Source: Adiantum capillus-veneris (taxonomy: Eukaryota; Streptophyta; Polypodiopsida; Polypodiales; Pteridaceae). From it: a stretch of 64,000 nt of DNA. Location: the NCBI GenBank assembly GCA_014529385.2, contig CM043962.1:84407621-84471620 (forward strand). The letters are read 5' to 3'. Positions 12,106 through 22,953 of the stretch are shown here, piece by piece (within the stretch, counting starts at the first letter, position 1; each line of letters opens with the position of its first letter). A program made the position numbers and the translations under genes. A model generated the notes under the pieces. That model had not been told where the DNA came from. It was given only the letters and a program-made list of their open reading frames with translations, and made no database searches.

Positions 12106-13140
12106 CATGCTCCTCCTTATGCGGGGCATAGAGGGATTTAGCCTACCCTAAAAGGGATAAAAACATACTTCTATTGGTTTTCCATGAAAAGAAACATACA
12201 AGAGTATGTTTCAAAATGTGTGGTATGCCAAAACACGAAGTTTGATAGAGGGAAGCAACCTGAATTGCTTCAACCTTTGCCAATCCCTAATTCACCATGG
12301 GAGAGCATATCCATGGATTTTATCTTTGAATTGTCCAAGTCTATCCATGGGAATACATGAATATGGATGATAGTGGACAGGTTTAGCAAACAAGCACATT
12401 TCATACCTGTCAAAAAGACTATCAAGGCCCATCAAATGGCAACCCTCTTTATATCACAAATCTTCAAGTACCACGGCTTGCCAATGTCCATAGTGTCGGA
12501 TAGAGATCCTAAAATGACCAGTAATTTTTGGAAGGGTCTCTTTGAGGATTTAGGTACAAGGGTAACCTTCTCTTCGGCCTATCACCCCCAAACGGATGGC
12601 CAAAGTGAAATATCTAACATAACAATTCTTGGTCTACTAAAAGCTTATGTTACAGAAGTAGATCAAAAGTCTCAATGGGAGAAGTACTTACCTTTAGTGG
12701 AGTATGCTTACAATAACACTGTATATACTTCCACAGGAAAAGAACCTTTTAAGGTGATGGAGGGAAGATAAAAAAGTCCCCTTCTACTCAAGGTACATAG
12801 GAAGATCTTCACTACAGATGAATATAGCGGAGACCTACAAGAATCTTTCCAAAAGATTAAGGATGCTATATCCATCTCTCAGCAAAGGCAAAAGGCTATT
12901 GCTGAAAATCACATAAGAGCCCTAGCCTTTAAACAAAATGATTGGATCTTGCTTAAGTTTCCCAAGGCTCAATTAAGCCACACAACGGGCAAGAATCCTA
13001 CGGGGTACCAAAAGTACTATACTAAGTTAGCAAAAAGGTACAATGGACCCTTTCAAATTCTTAGGCCAATCAATGAGATGGCCTATCAACTCAAGTTACC
13101 CAACCATTGGCTCATACACAATGCTTTCCACGTCAACCTA
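12106..13140 (+). pseudogene. integrase of element A
   Basis: It would insert element cDNA into chromosomes. The zinc-binding end is degraded but CVVCQNTKFDRGKQ is visible near 12220-12260. The core follows: SMDFIFELS (first catalytic Asp, about 12315), an in-frame TGA at 12358-12360, then VDRFSKQAHF, VSDRDPKMTS (second Asp) and YHPQTDGQSE (Glu), with 35 residues between the second Asp and the Glu, the D,D(35)E spacing. A further stop at 12769 interrupts the path to the C-terminal block from 12949 (YNGPFQILRPI, HNAFHVNLLKPY). Confidence 0.93.
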
Positions 13141-13395
13141 CTAAAGCCTTACAAAGGAGAGCCACCTCAAGAAGCAACCATTGAAGACCCACCGGAGATC
13201 GAGGACCAAGAAGAGGTGATGCAGTCAGAGTCCATTCTCCAACACGAAGACAAGGTATTGGGACGTGGTAAGACTATCTGACGATATCTTATCAAGTTAA
13301 AAAATGATCCTTTTGAAGATGCTAGATGGATGCAAGGCATACAATTAAAGGATAACCTAAACCTTGTCAATGCTTACAATGATTCCCTAGAGTAA
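13141..13395 (+). pseudogene. chromodomain-like C-terminus of element A integrase
   Basis: After LLKPYKGEPP the frame reads SESILQHEDKVLGRGKTI, a TGA at 13279-13281, then RYLIKLKNDPFEDARW and LKDNLNLVNAYNDSL, ending with TAA at 13393. The spacing of E-S-I-L, G-x-G-K, Y-L-I-K-x-K, D-A-x-W and the closing helix fits a chromodomain, which in chromoviruses directs integration towards particular chromatin. This places the element among chromoviruses (inference from pattern, no alignment run). Confidence 0.72.
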
Positions 13396-13733
13396 GCAAA
13401 TGTAAATATGTATAAATGAACAAGTTTTATCTTATAAGACACTCTTTTTCTTTATTGTGCACAAATGTTAATAAATACGCATGCTTAGGATCATGTTTGT
13501 GGAGATGACGCCTCCCAAACACCAAGTAGACTTGTCACTCTACTATGGAAGATTGATACGGACTAATGTGCAGACATGCTTGCAAAAACTAAGTCTCTCA
13601 AGCACCAAATGGACTAGTCATCCATTATGGAACGGTGTCGTAGGGTAAAATAGGGATCCTCTACACGCTAGCAAACAGACTAATGACTAGGCTTTATCTT
13701 CTCTACCTCATAGTCGAGGATGTCTATGATTTC

Positions 13734-13746
13734 AAGAGAGAGGTAA
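13734..13746 (+). other. polypurine tract, element A
   Basis: AAGAGAGAGGTAA ends directly before the right LTR, in the position of the plus-strand primer. Confidence 0.75.
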
Positions 13747-14138
13747 TGTCATAAAAACTAATATCGAATCTCCCAAATATTTTCTCATGTTAAACATATC
13801 ATTTAATATGGGGAGGTACCAGGGGAGTAAAAGCTAGAATATTGGTAAGGCTGCCAGACTGGTCTCGACAGGGATCCAAAGGAGAGATAATAGGGATCCA
13901 AACGGAGGGATCCAAATGGGGACAACCTGCAAACGAGCAATGTGCATCAATGGAGCTTAAAAGACCTAAGGTTCAACTCCATTAAGACTTCCATAGGCTA
14001 AGGTTCCAAAAATTAATTAAAAAGTCTATTGGCCAAAAGTGGGAAAATTGGATGGTTATGGGAAGACTAAAAAGTCTTTCCACATCCCTAGGAAGGAGGG
14101 GGCGAGTCCTATAGGTAGGGGAAGAGAGAGAAACTCAC

Positions 14139-14173
<35 letters not shown>

Positions 14174-14627
14174 CACACACACACTCCCAAGCTCTCTCTT
14201 TACACAAAGGGAATAATGGACACATGGCAGGCTCCTAGCCCAGATGCCCCCAATCTCCCCTCAAATCCTATTGGATGGCCATCATGCTTGATAAAATAAC
14301 CAATAGAAATTAAGCTCCCTAGAAGACTATTGGACAGTCTACCAAGGGGTCCAATGAGTATCCAGCAGCCCAATGGCTTGCTTGATTCCGTCCTATTGGC
14401 CAGAAGACTAAAAGGTCCAATGAGAGTGTAAATAAATTCTTTAGGTTTAATTACCTAAAGCTCTCAGAAAAGGGGAAAGGGGGACACTTTTCACAAGGCT
14501 GTCAACTATGCTTCTTAATTGTTATTGAAAAAGCTCTGAAGGAGCCAATGGGAAGCCAACAAGAGCATTTGAGAAGAGGGGTCGACCAAGAAGAGAGAGA
14601 GGTTGGCATTTTACACTAACCAATTTT

Positions 14628-14670
<43 letters not shown>

Positions 14671-15438
14671 CTCATGTGTTGAGCAAGAACTCCATCTCCT
14701 TCTCCAAGCATTGAGAAGTAGAGGCCTACACCAACAACTCTTGGCTATAAAATGCAAACCCAACCAGGAGCCAAGATTCAATGGCATGCTCATCTCCTCT
14801 ACCATGGTAATTACTAAGCTAAGCTATGCTATTAGAGTGATTATGTGAGGAGAATACTTCTTTCTCGTTAGATACATCTTCTTCCTCTCAATCTTTCCTC
14901 ATTCCATGCTAGCTCTCACCATCTTTGAAGGTGAGATCTAGCAAGGAATGTGCGAGGAGAATACTTCTTTCTCGTAAGATACATCTTCTTCCTCTCAATC
15001 TTTCCTCATTCCCTGCTAGCTCTCACCATCTTTGAAGGTGTGTAAGGTCTTGGGACTGAAGCTAGGCCCACTAGATGTGTTTTCCAAGCATAATTTGGTG
15101 CATGAAGCTTCTAATTTCATTGCACCAATGAGTCTTGTCAAGGAACACAAAGATTGTATTGTACAAAAGTCTCCCTTGATAGGAGTAGCTATAATACAAA
15201 GCCTTTTTCGAGGGGGGACCACCGGCTCCATGTGAATCCGGTCCTCAACTGTTGTCAATTGTTCTATTTCTCTCTCTTTTCAAGTATTGTCTATGCCAAA
15301 CTAGCTAGATGTAATTGCTATGTTGCTTTCTTCAACTAAGTACTCTCTCTATGCTCATTAGGAACTTGTTCTTAATAAAATGCTAACTTTGTTATCATTT
15401 TCCGCTACACACAAGTTACTAGTGCATTATATGTTACA
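13747..15438 (+). repeat. 3' LTR of gypsy element A
   Basis: This 1692-bp right LTR is homologous to 6739-8306. It differs by point changes, a loss of about 65 bp near 14280, a 107-bp tandem duplication at 14844-15057 and longer AC tracts (14133-14183 and 14633-14669). The divergence indicates an old insertion. Confidence 0.95.
14844..15057 (+). repeat. 107-bp tandem duplication private to the 3' LTR
   Basis: Copies begin at 14844 and 14951 (gaggagaatacttctttctc ... ctcaccatctttgaaggtg). The 5' LTR has a single copy near 7828-7915, so the duplication arose after insertion. Confidence 0.88.
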
Positions 15439-15490
15439 AGATGGATGCAGGTTGCTGGGCACCGCAGGGTGCACATGAGCGTGCAGGGTA

Positions 15491-15579
15491 ATGACGGGGA
15501 TGCCAACTCCCTTTCTTTTGGGAAAGCATCCACAAGGTGATGACGGGGATGCCAACTCCCTTTCTTTTGGGAAAACGTT
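15491..15579 (+). repeat. 49-bp tandem repeat, two copies
   Basis: atgacggggatgccaactcc and the following ctttcttttgggaaa occur at 15491 and again at 15540, shortly downstream of element A. Confidence 0.88.
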
Positions 15580-16257
15580 GAACTAGGGAGGGAATCTCTC
15601 TAGATTCCCCTTATTGTTTGAAGTTGGACCGGTAGATGGTAGACAATTATGTTGGCACGCGTTTGGGAACATTTGTTTAAGGGGAATCAACAAAGATTTT
15701 GAGGGAGGGTGAAGGAAAATAAAGCCAAAAAGCGAATGCAAGGGAGAGCACCGAGGACACATGGCGACAATGTTATCGAGCAAGATAAGGCAAAATTGTT
15801 ACCTGTTTTCATCTTCTTCTTTAACCTTTGTCATGCCAGTTTAGAAGCTGAGGGAGGCTGATGTGCTTAAATAGCTCCCTCTTATCTTTTAAGCGTTAGG
15901 GGGGAAAGGAGGAACGTCAACTTGATTGGGTATCTTCTTGCTTGGACAATGCTTTTGTGGTGACACTACAAGTGTTTTTTTTTTTTTTGCAAATCTCACT
16001 CAGAGATTAAATTAAAGCAAAACAAGTGATAAAATCACGAGGCCTGCCAATGAAAAGGGCACATCAATTCAAGCTAACATTACCAAAACCAGTTCATAAA
16101 GCTTCCAAACCAAATCTCCCACATTAATTAATGGATTAAAAAAAGTGGAGCCAGTATGTCCGTATGTCCCTCTAATTTTGGCAGCAGGTCGAAGCAATGC
16201 GAATCTCACGAGATGCTAGGGGGAAAAGGAGAGGAAAACAAAAAGATTTATGGGCGT
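15580..16257. other. no gene recognised
   Basis: Between the 49-bp repeat and the possible solo LTR I see no coding signal. A 14-base T run lies near 15976. Confidence 0.6.
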
Positions 16258-16947
16258 TGTTAGGAAATATGACGTAGCTAAATAGATAATTGAGTAGATT
16301 ACTTAATGGAGAGAGATAGATTTCACAGATAAGAGATTATAGAGAGAGAGAGAGAGAGTACACACGATATACGTGGGATACGTCCACGGAAAAGCAGCCA
16401 CTCAATGGCTTTAGTACTTCAAAACAAGAATTAGTTTACAAAGGGATTATACCCTTAATGGAGCTCCTGCCTTGCTTCACTCTCACCACCTCACACTCAC
16501 CTTGTTGCATCAACTTCACACTATGAAATGTGTGTAGAAATGGCCTCCTTTTATAGGCCAAAATGGTTGCCCTCTCTCATGAGAGGCAGCCATGTGTAGC
16601 CGTCCTTGTGTGAATAAGTCCAAATCGGACCCTCCAATCCGCCCATGTGTGGCCGCCTAGACAAATCCTCTTTTGAATTCGTCCACCGGCCACCGGCCAT
16701 TGACTTTCGACCACCGGCCAGGCCATTGACTACCGGCCACTGACCAACCTACCGGTCATTTTCCGACCACTTTTTGGCCGTCGTTCGGCCATAATATTCC
16801 GACAAAATGGAATATTCCGGCGACGAGGAAAAAAAAACCCTCGAGGCCCTTAGAGTTGCCCCTAAATTTTGGCCGTGAAAATTTTGGTTTCTGATGAATG
16901 ATTTTTCTTCACGCACAATGGCTTCTCCTCATAATGGGGGCCTTACA
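16258..16947 (+). repeat. possible solo LTR
   Basis: TGTTAGGAAATATGACG at the left and CCTTACA at the right form an LTR-like inverted end pair (six of seven complementary). Flanks GGCGT and AACGT share only CGT, so a target duplication is weak. The interior has a short GA tract (16332-16348), a CACGATATACGTGG block reminiscent of plant LTRs, and a cluster of CCGGCCA motifs (16680-16800). No second copy is present in the window, so this stays tentative. Confidence 0.35.
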
Positions 16948-17119
16948 AACGTGGATTTTTACCACAGAAATTACAAGTGGTAAATCAGGCTCCATACTTA
17001 ACAGACGTAGCATGACACGGGCAATGAGGAGAGATTTACCGGAGCTGTCGACATCTGTTATTGTTGGGGTATAAAGCCCAATGTGGTCGCCCAGGTAAGT
17101 GGGCGGGCCTCCAGGTGGG

Positions 17120-17700
17120 CATCTCTCCAAATGCGATCACACACGCTTTCACCTTCAAGGATTTTGGCATTACACGAGTGGTGATATGCGCACTTCGTAA
17201 AGCACAAAAAGTGCTTGAGGAGCTTCCTATCCGGGATGTCATCTCTTGGAATGCCCTGACTAGAGACGCAACCACATACACTTACATGCGCACTTCATAA
17301 AGCACAAATAGTGCTTGAGAAGATTCCTATTTGGGATGTAATCTCTTGGAACGCAATGGCTGCGGGATATGCACGCCCAAGAAGCTATAGGGGGAGACAG
17401 ATGCAAAGCAAGGTTTTCTCTTCAGATGCATTTGGAGAGCTGTGTGCGTGAGGGAATCTCTTCAAATGCGATCACACACGCTTTCACCTTCAAGGCATGT
17501 GGCATTACGCAAGATGCTGATATGCACACTTCATAAGCACAAAAAGTGCTTGAGGAGCTTCCTATCTGGGATGTCTTCTCTTGGAATGCACTGCCTTGGT
17601 CGACGCGAAGCACAAAGGCAGTGCTTCACAAAGGAAGCACAAAGGATATGCACGGCCCATGAAGCTCTGGGTTGTTTTTGGCGGATGCAAACAAGGGTGT

Positions 17701-17749
<49 letters not shown>

Positions 17750-18820
17750 GGATGCAAAGCAAGGGTTTCTCTTCAGATGCATTTGAAGAGCTGCAGAGAG
17801 AGGGCATCTTGTCAAGTGCGATCACACACGCTTTCACCTTGAAGGCATGTGGCATTACACAAGATGCTGATACGCACACTTGATAAAGCACAAAAAGTGC
17901 TTGAGTAACTTTCTATCTGGGATGTTGTCTATTGGAATGCAATGATTACGGGATATGCATGGCCCATGAAGCTCTGAGTATTTTTCGACGGATGCAAAGC
18001 AAGGGTGTCTCTCTAGACGCAATCACATATGCTTGCATCTTGAAGACAACGGTGAGGGTCAAGAATCTCCGAGCATATTTTAACAGCTGTAAAGAGAGGG
18101 CATCTCTCCAAATGCGATCACGCATGCTTTCACCTTCAAGTCATGTGGCATTACACAAGGTGCTGATATGCGCACTTCGTAAAGCACAAAAAGTGCTTGA
18201 GGAGCTTCCTGACCAGGATGTCGTCTCTTGGAACGCACTGACTAGAGATGCAACCACATACGCTTACATGCACACTTCATAAAGCACAAAGAGTGCTTGA
18301 GGAGATTTTATTTGGGATGTCATCTCTTGGAATGCAATGACTACGGGATATGCACGCCCAAGAAGCTATAGGGGGTTTTCGGTGGATGCAAAGCAAGGGT
18401 GTCTCTTTAGATGCATTTCAAAAGTTGCAGAGAGACGGCATCTCCTTAAATGTGATCACGCACGCTTTCACACACATGGCCCAATTTGCGAATGAACCTC
18501 TGGGCTGTTTTCGACGGATGCGAAGCGAGGGTGTCTCAAGATGCAATCACATACGCTTACATGTGCTCTAGGCTATTTTCAACAAATATAGAGAGAGGAA
18601 ATCTCCTTTGGCAGTGCCTACATACTAGGGCAAAGAAGGTTTGGGCTATTTTCGGCGGCTGATGTGCACTTCTTCATAAAGCACAAAAAGTTTTTGAGGT
18701 GATTCCTTTATGGGATGCCATCTCTTGGAATGCATTGAGTGCGGGATATGCCCAACTTGGGCCGCACCAAGAAGCGAGGGTGCCTCTCTTGATGCAATCA
18801 CATATGCTTAAAATAACAAG
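17120..18820 (+). pseudogene. decayed PPR (PLS-type) tandem array
   Basis: About five related units of roughly 290-350 bp start near 17120, 17450, 17805, 18100 and 18440. Each encodes pentatricopeptide pieces in the same order: an ITHAFTFK block, ACGITQDAD or variant, then AQKVLEELP, RDVISWNAL and a xGCFRRMQSxGVS block. PPR proteins bind RNA in organelles, and these wordings fit PLS-class members. In most units the TQDADMRTS stretch runs into a stop (cacttcataaagcac) just before AQKV, where intact proteins would carry a further PPR stretch (IH...VDMYAKCG). The same truncation recurs. No start, targeting peptide or DYW end was found. A GA tract interrupts unit 2. Clearly non-functional. Confidence 0.82.
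17704..17748. repeat. (GA)n microsatellite within the PPR array
   Basis: About 22 GA units follow GTCTCA in a repeated GGGTGTCTC context, so the tract seems to have grown from a GTCTCAGAGA seed in the coding remnant. Confidence 0.95.
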
Positions 18821-19289
18821 AGGTAAAGAGATATAGCTATATAGGTGTAGCCTCTGTGTGTGTGTGTGCACGTGTGCACGCTCGGTTTCACATTATGGCC
18901 ATAGGATGACACCTTGCGCCATAGAGAGGGAGGTATAGAGAGGTGGATAATGTTGAAAAACATAGAGGGAGAAATAGATAGAGAGAAAAACATGTATAAC
19001 TTGGTGCTAAATATATATATCTTATCTTACAGTAATGGAGGCGTTTACCTCTGGAGGAGATTCTTTGGAGGTGATATTTTCTACCCTAGAAAGAGACCCA
19101 TGCAACAATTTATGAAATGCCAAGCGCGTTGCCCGAGGTGGGGATGGACCTTCAAAGAAGCAAATTGTAGATGGACTAGGTATCATCCACACAGTATGCT
19201 CCAAAATTCAAGCCTCATGAGAGAGAGCGGAGGCATCGCAGGTTTCCTACACAGCGAGCATTCACAGGTTGAGCCATTCACAAAATGAG
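18821..19289. other. no gene recognised
   Basis: A short GT run (18856-18868) and AT-rich DNA. An open plus-strand frame at 18914-19288 has no recognisable domain. Its second half may belong to whatever encodes the coiled-coil ORF that follows. Confidence 0.5.
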
Positions 19290-19667
19290 CAAGGGGTTTA
19301 TCTTCATCGTCTACAGGAGCGGATGTAGCTACAAATCAATGGTATTTTGCAGCAGCAGAGCTCAGTGCAAGAACAACTTTCTTGCATAGAAAGCAACCAT
19401 GCAAAAATCATGAGTCTCTTGGAGAGGTCTCTTCTTGACAAGGATAGCATGGATTTCAAGAGCATTGGGAATGAGTTACGAAGCACTAGCAACAAATTGA
19501 CCGCCGTAGCAATACAACATTCTACAGGTGTCTCCGAAGTTAGATCTATCTCAAACAAGCTCAATGCATTGGTAACGACCCATTGGCCCAACAAGGGGAT
19601 TAATGCCGTTGGAGATGTTCCATCCAGTTCAAAGCAGGGCAACTCTTGCAAGAACCGAATTATGTAA
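19290..19667 (+). pseudogene. unidentified coiled-coil-like ORF
   Basis: I do not recognise this protein. The frame ending at TAA 19665-19667 can be followed back across a TAG at 19326-19328 (LHRLQERM, stop, LQINGILQQQSSVQEQL). The sequence is hydrophilic with regular leucine/isoleucine spacing and two related blocks, IGNELRSTSNKLTAV and VSEVRSISNKLNALV, so a coiled coil is likely. It lies 1 kb upstream of the Helitron N-terminal ORFs on the same strand and could be an upstream exon or accessory ORF of that element, or an unrelated remnant. No start can be chosen with confidence. Confidence 0.4.
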
Positions 19668-19895
19668 TTGATAGTAATAATCACTTCTTTCTCATTTATA
19701 GGCTTAGCAGATCTATATTTTGGTGGCTTTGCAAATATTGACTACATTTTGGGGAGGCTTATGTATGTAGTGGATACCAATTTTCTCACGACTCTTGGTT
19801 GTCTTCTTTGGATACTACATTTTCAGAGGATCTCCATAATTGTACTATTTTTGTTGCCAATATGTCTTTTGAGTCACACCTTTCGTTCCCCCCTC

Positions 19896-19897
<2 letters not shown>

Positions 19898-19973
<76 letters not shown>

Positions 19974-19979
19974 GTAGTG

Positions 19980-20075
<96 letters not shown>
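19898..20075. repeat. duplicated compound microsatellite (CT)n(CA)n
   Basis: (CT)n 19898-19938, (CA)n 19938-19970, AAAGTAGTG, then (CT)n 19982-20045, (CA)n 20045-20074 and AAAGTAGTG again. The whole cassette is present twice with different tract lengths. Confidence 0.95.
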
Positions 20076-20076
<1 letters not shown>

Positions 20077-20212
20077 GTAGTGTACATGATAATTTTTTGC
20101 ACAAACTCCCTCTCTCTCCCCATTATACTTAGTCAGTAAGATATAGATAGTATAAATATAAATATCTATACCTTTGGAGAGCTCTTCCATGTGGGTTTTT
20201 AGACTTTTTCTT

Positions 20213-20282
20213 CTCGCTTAAGCCACAATGGTAGCCCCTATCTACAGTGATTCACCCTCTCTCGCTTAAGCCACAATGGTAT
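20213..20282 (+). repeat. 48-bp tandem repeat
   Basis: ctcgcttaagccacaatggt occurs at 20213 and 20261, with related sequence between. Confidence 0.8.
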
Positions 20283-20677
20283 CCCGATTCTCCCTCTTTG
20301 AAATTTTTATGTACTAGCACATCTGCATCGACTGTGAGAATCTGGTTGACGTGTAGACTGGCGCGTTGTAACCGCATTGGGAAATTGACGACAAAAACTC
20401 AGGCCTTAACGGATAATCGTCAATGGGCTAATCTAATGGACTCGCTCCCCCAATTATATCCTTAGTAGTAGTTATATAAGCTAAGGTAATAAAAGATAAG
20501 ATATAGAGAGATAGATATAGAAGTATATAGACATTTACCATGTGGGCTCTCACTAACTCCCTCAAACAAAGATAGACATAGTTGGGAAATCCTTTCTTCT
20601 CCATATTCTCTTCTAAATTCTCTAGATGCTAACCTGTATATATCTGTGAGTACGTATAAGAGTTCTTTTTTGGACAG

Positions 20678-20827
20678 ATGGCTATTGGTCCAAAGGTATT
20701 GTCTCCTAGACATGAAAGACGTAGTAGGATATGTCAAGCCTCTCGAGCTACGCGACGTGCAACAGCGCAAGATAGAGTTCGATATTCTCTGGGGGGGATT
20801 AACGTGCCTCGCATTGCCAACACTTGA
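20678..20827 (+). CDS. short basic ORF at the Helitron N-terminus
   Basis: A 49-codon frame starts at ATG 20678, directly after a splice-acceptor-like tract (cttttttggacag), and ends at TGA 20825. It is rich in arginine (HERRSRICQASRATRRATA), like the basic start of many Helitron Rep proteins. The larger Helitron frame begins a few bases downstream in another phase. It may be the true N-terminal exon, separated by a frameshift or intron. The function is inferred from position only. Confidence 0.4.
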   Translation: MAIGPKVLSPRHERRSRICQASRATRRATAQDRVRYSLGGINVPRIANT

Positions 20828-21495
20828 TAAACATGAACCTATGCAGTGAATTTCCTCAGGGAAGTATTGCAATGGATGTAGATATCGAGTCAATGCTCCC
20901 ACAAAGTTATGTAGGGATTGAAGTGGAAGGCAATTTAGAAGCCAATAATGGAGATGTTCCTGAGGAGCCTGTAATTGTCTACAGAGAGGGAGATTACTCC
21001 AAATTTGAGACACATTGCTTATCTATCACCTACTTATATTCTGAGACCACTTCCTTGATGTGTATTTCTATGTTGTCTCTTTCTCATGAAACGTGTATTC
21101 TTCACAACATAGGCAACTTGGATTTTGCATGTTCCTTTTGTTGTGCTTTAGCTTGGAAAACAAAAGCAAAGACCATTCTCACATTTGTGGGGAAGATTTG
21201 TTGCAACTCAGGCAATGTTTCTTTGCCGCCATTAAGTGAACCTCCTTTAGAATTAAGAGAATTAAAGCATGGGGGTAATACTAGAAGTAGAAAATTCTTG
21301 AAACATATCAGAGCATACAATAGTGTGTTGGCATTTGCTTCTTTTGGAGCTTGTATAGATGAATCTCTTTGCCAAAGAAAAGGAATCTATACCTTCAAAG
21401 TGCATGGATCTATTTATCACTCGGGGGGTTCACTATGTGTAAAACTACCATATCACGTGCGTTCAAGACATGTTTGTAAAACCCCTTATCTGTGA
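20824..21495 (+). pseudogene. Helitron N-terminal domain
   Basis: From about residue 90 this 223-codon frame matches the region before the Rep core of plant Helitrons: HNIGNLDFACSFCCAL (a Cys-pair block), CCNSGNVSLPPL, LRELKHGG, then FLKHIRAYNSVLAFASFGA and the KVHGSIYH block. These usually lead straight into the YFYDxExEL motif, which here opens a new frame near 21738 after 240 bp of AT-rich DNA. That gap may be an intron. The first 60 residues are acidic and unassigned. Confidence 0.75.
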
Positions 21496-21732
21496 ATTTT
21501 GTTAAGAATATAATGTACCCTTTTCTTTTAAATTCTGTAAGTTTTTGTTAAATTTAAAAAAATAATGCCCTTCTGTATATTTATTTTTATAAGTTTCAAG
21601 AACTTTAAATACCCTTCTATTGAACTCACGTGATAGGTTACATTTTTATTAGGTGACCTCCCCGGGATTTATCATAACATTAGTCCATTCATGCCAGAAG
21701 AACGATCAGGTCAAATCCCTCGCTTTTCTTAG

Positions 21733-22953
21733 TTGTATTTTTTTGACAGTGAGAATGAACTGCAAAACAGGATGAGTCATGTTTCTAAACTCAAACCAGA
21801 TGTTTTGGAAAGCTTGCAATCAATGATGCATCGAGTAAATCCGTATGTTCAAGCTTTTAGGGGGTTTGCTACAATGGTTCAAACGTCCAATATTCCGGAG
21901 ATTAGGATGGTCATTACTGAGAAGTGTACAAATGGTTGGCAGTATGTTGCTCCAACAAGTGTGGAAGTTGCTGCAATGATGCCTGGTCAGGGTGAAGAGA
22001 GCAACATTGGCCATCATGATATTGTGTTGAATCTTTTGGGTGGTGGTCTAAAAAGAATCTCAAATTTCCATAGGTCATACATGCCTCTATTATACGTGTT
22101 GCTATTTCCAAATGGTGAAGAAGGTTGGAATCCTTACATACCCCAAGTGAATAGAGCGGAAGTAAGCAAGGAGCGAGTAAATGAAACTACAAAGTATATT
22201 TCTACAATGGATTACTACAAGTATAGATTGCAAATTAGAGATGACACAACACAATGTCTTTTACGTGGTGGTAGGCTACTGCAACAATATATTGTTGATG
22301 CATATAGTTGTATGGAGGAGTTGAGGCTTTTGTGGGTTCGCAATCATCAAAGTGATCTTCACAGTGAGGTGTATCAGGGCTTGACAGATATGGTTGGAGC
22401 AAGAGATGGAACAAGGAATGGTAGAGAACTGTTATTGGGTGCTAATGTTGGAAGAAGGGTTGTATTGCCTTCTTTGTATGTTGGTGGCCCTCGCTATATG
22501 CACCAGTTGTATCAGGATGCCATGGAAATTGTACGCAAGAGAGGAAAACCTGATCTCTTCATTACATTCACATGCAATCTTGGATGGAAGGAGATACAGG
22601 ATGCATTACTCCTTGGACAGACATCCAATGATCGTCCTGATCTTACTGCCCGTGTTTTCTACCATAAGTTCAGGGATTTGATGGGCTTGCTGATTAAGAG
22701 GGCTATTTTTGGTAAGGTCATTGGACACATTTCTGTGATTGAGTTCCAAAAGAGAGGCCTTCCTCATGCTCACATTCTATTGATACTTGCACCTGAGCAT
22801 AAGCCAATAGAGACATTGCATTATGATAAGATTCTGTGTGCGGAGCTTCCTGATAAGGTAATGTTTCCACATTTGTATGATGTTATCAGATATCAATGTG
22901 GAGGTTTTCTCCACTATATCCACTGTGAAATATCTCTAGAAGTATGTGTATAA
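21733..22953 (+). pseudogene. Helitron Rep (HUH) nuclease region
   Basis: This 406-codon frame holds the Helitron_like_N region and much of Rep. FFDSENELQNRM starts the conserved core, followed by DIVLNLLGGGLKRIS, PLLYVLLFPNGEEGW, DYYKYRLQIRD and LLQQYIVDAYSCME. The catalytic metal-binding HUH motif is intact in FQKRGLPHAHILLIL near residue 350. The enzyme would nick and join DNA ends in rolling-circle-like transposition. The second Rep motif with catalytic tyrosines is expected further on, but the frame changes near 22940 and I did not identify the tyrosine pair with certainty. Confidence 0.88.

Larger units (their letters stand above)
6739..15438 (+). mobile_element. full-length Ty3/gypsy chromovirus-like element A
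   Basis: This is a complete, defective LTR retrotransposon of 8.7 kb. Both LTRs begin TGTCATAAAAACTAATATC and end ATGTTACA. A tRNA-Met-type PBS follows the left LTR and a purine tract precedes the right one. Between them lie gag with a CCHC knuckle, protease, RT, RNase H, integrase and a chromodomain-like tail, in the usual Ty3/gypsy order. The flanks GGATG (6734-6738) and AGATG (15439-15443) match at four of five positions, as expected for an aged 5-bp target duplication. Stops and frameshifts interrupt every domain block, so it cannot move on its own. Boundaries are strongly supported by the two LTR copies. Confidence 0.95.
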
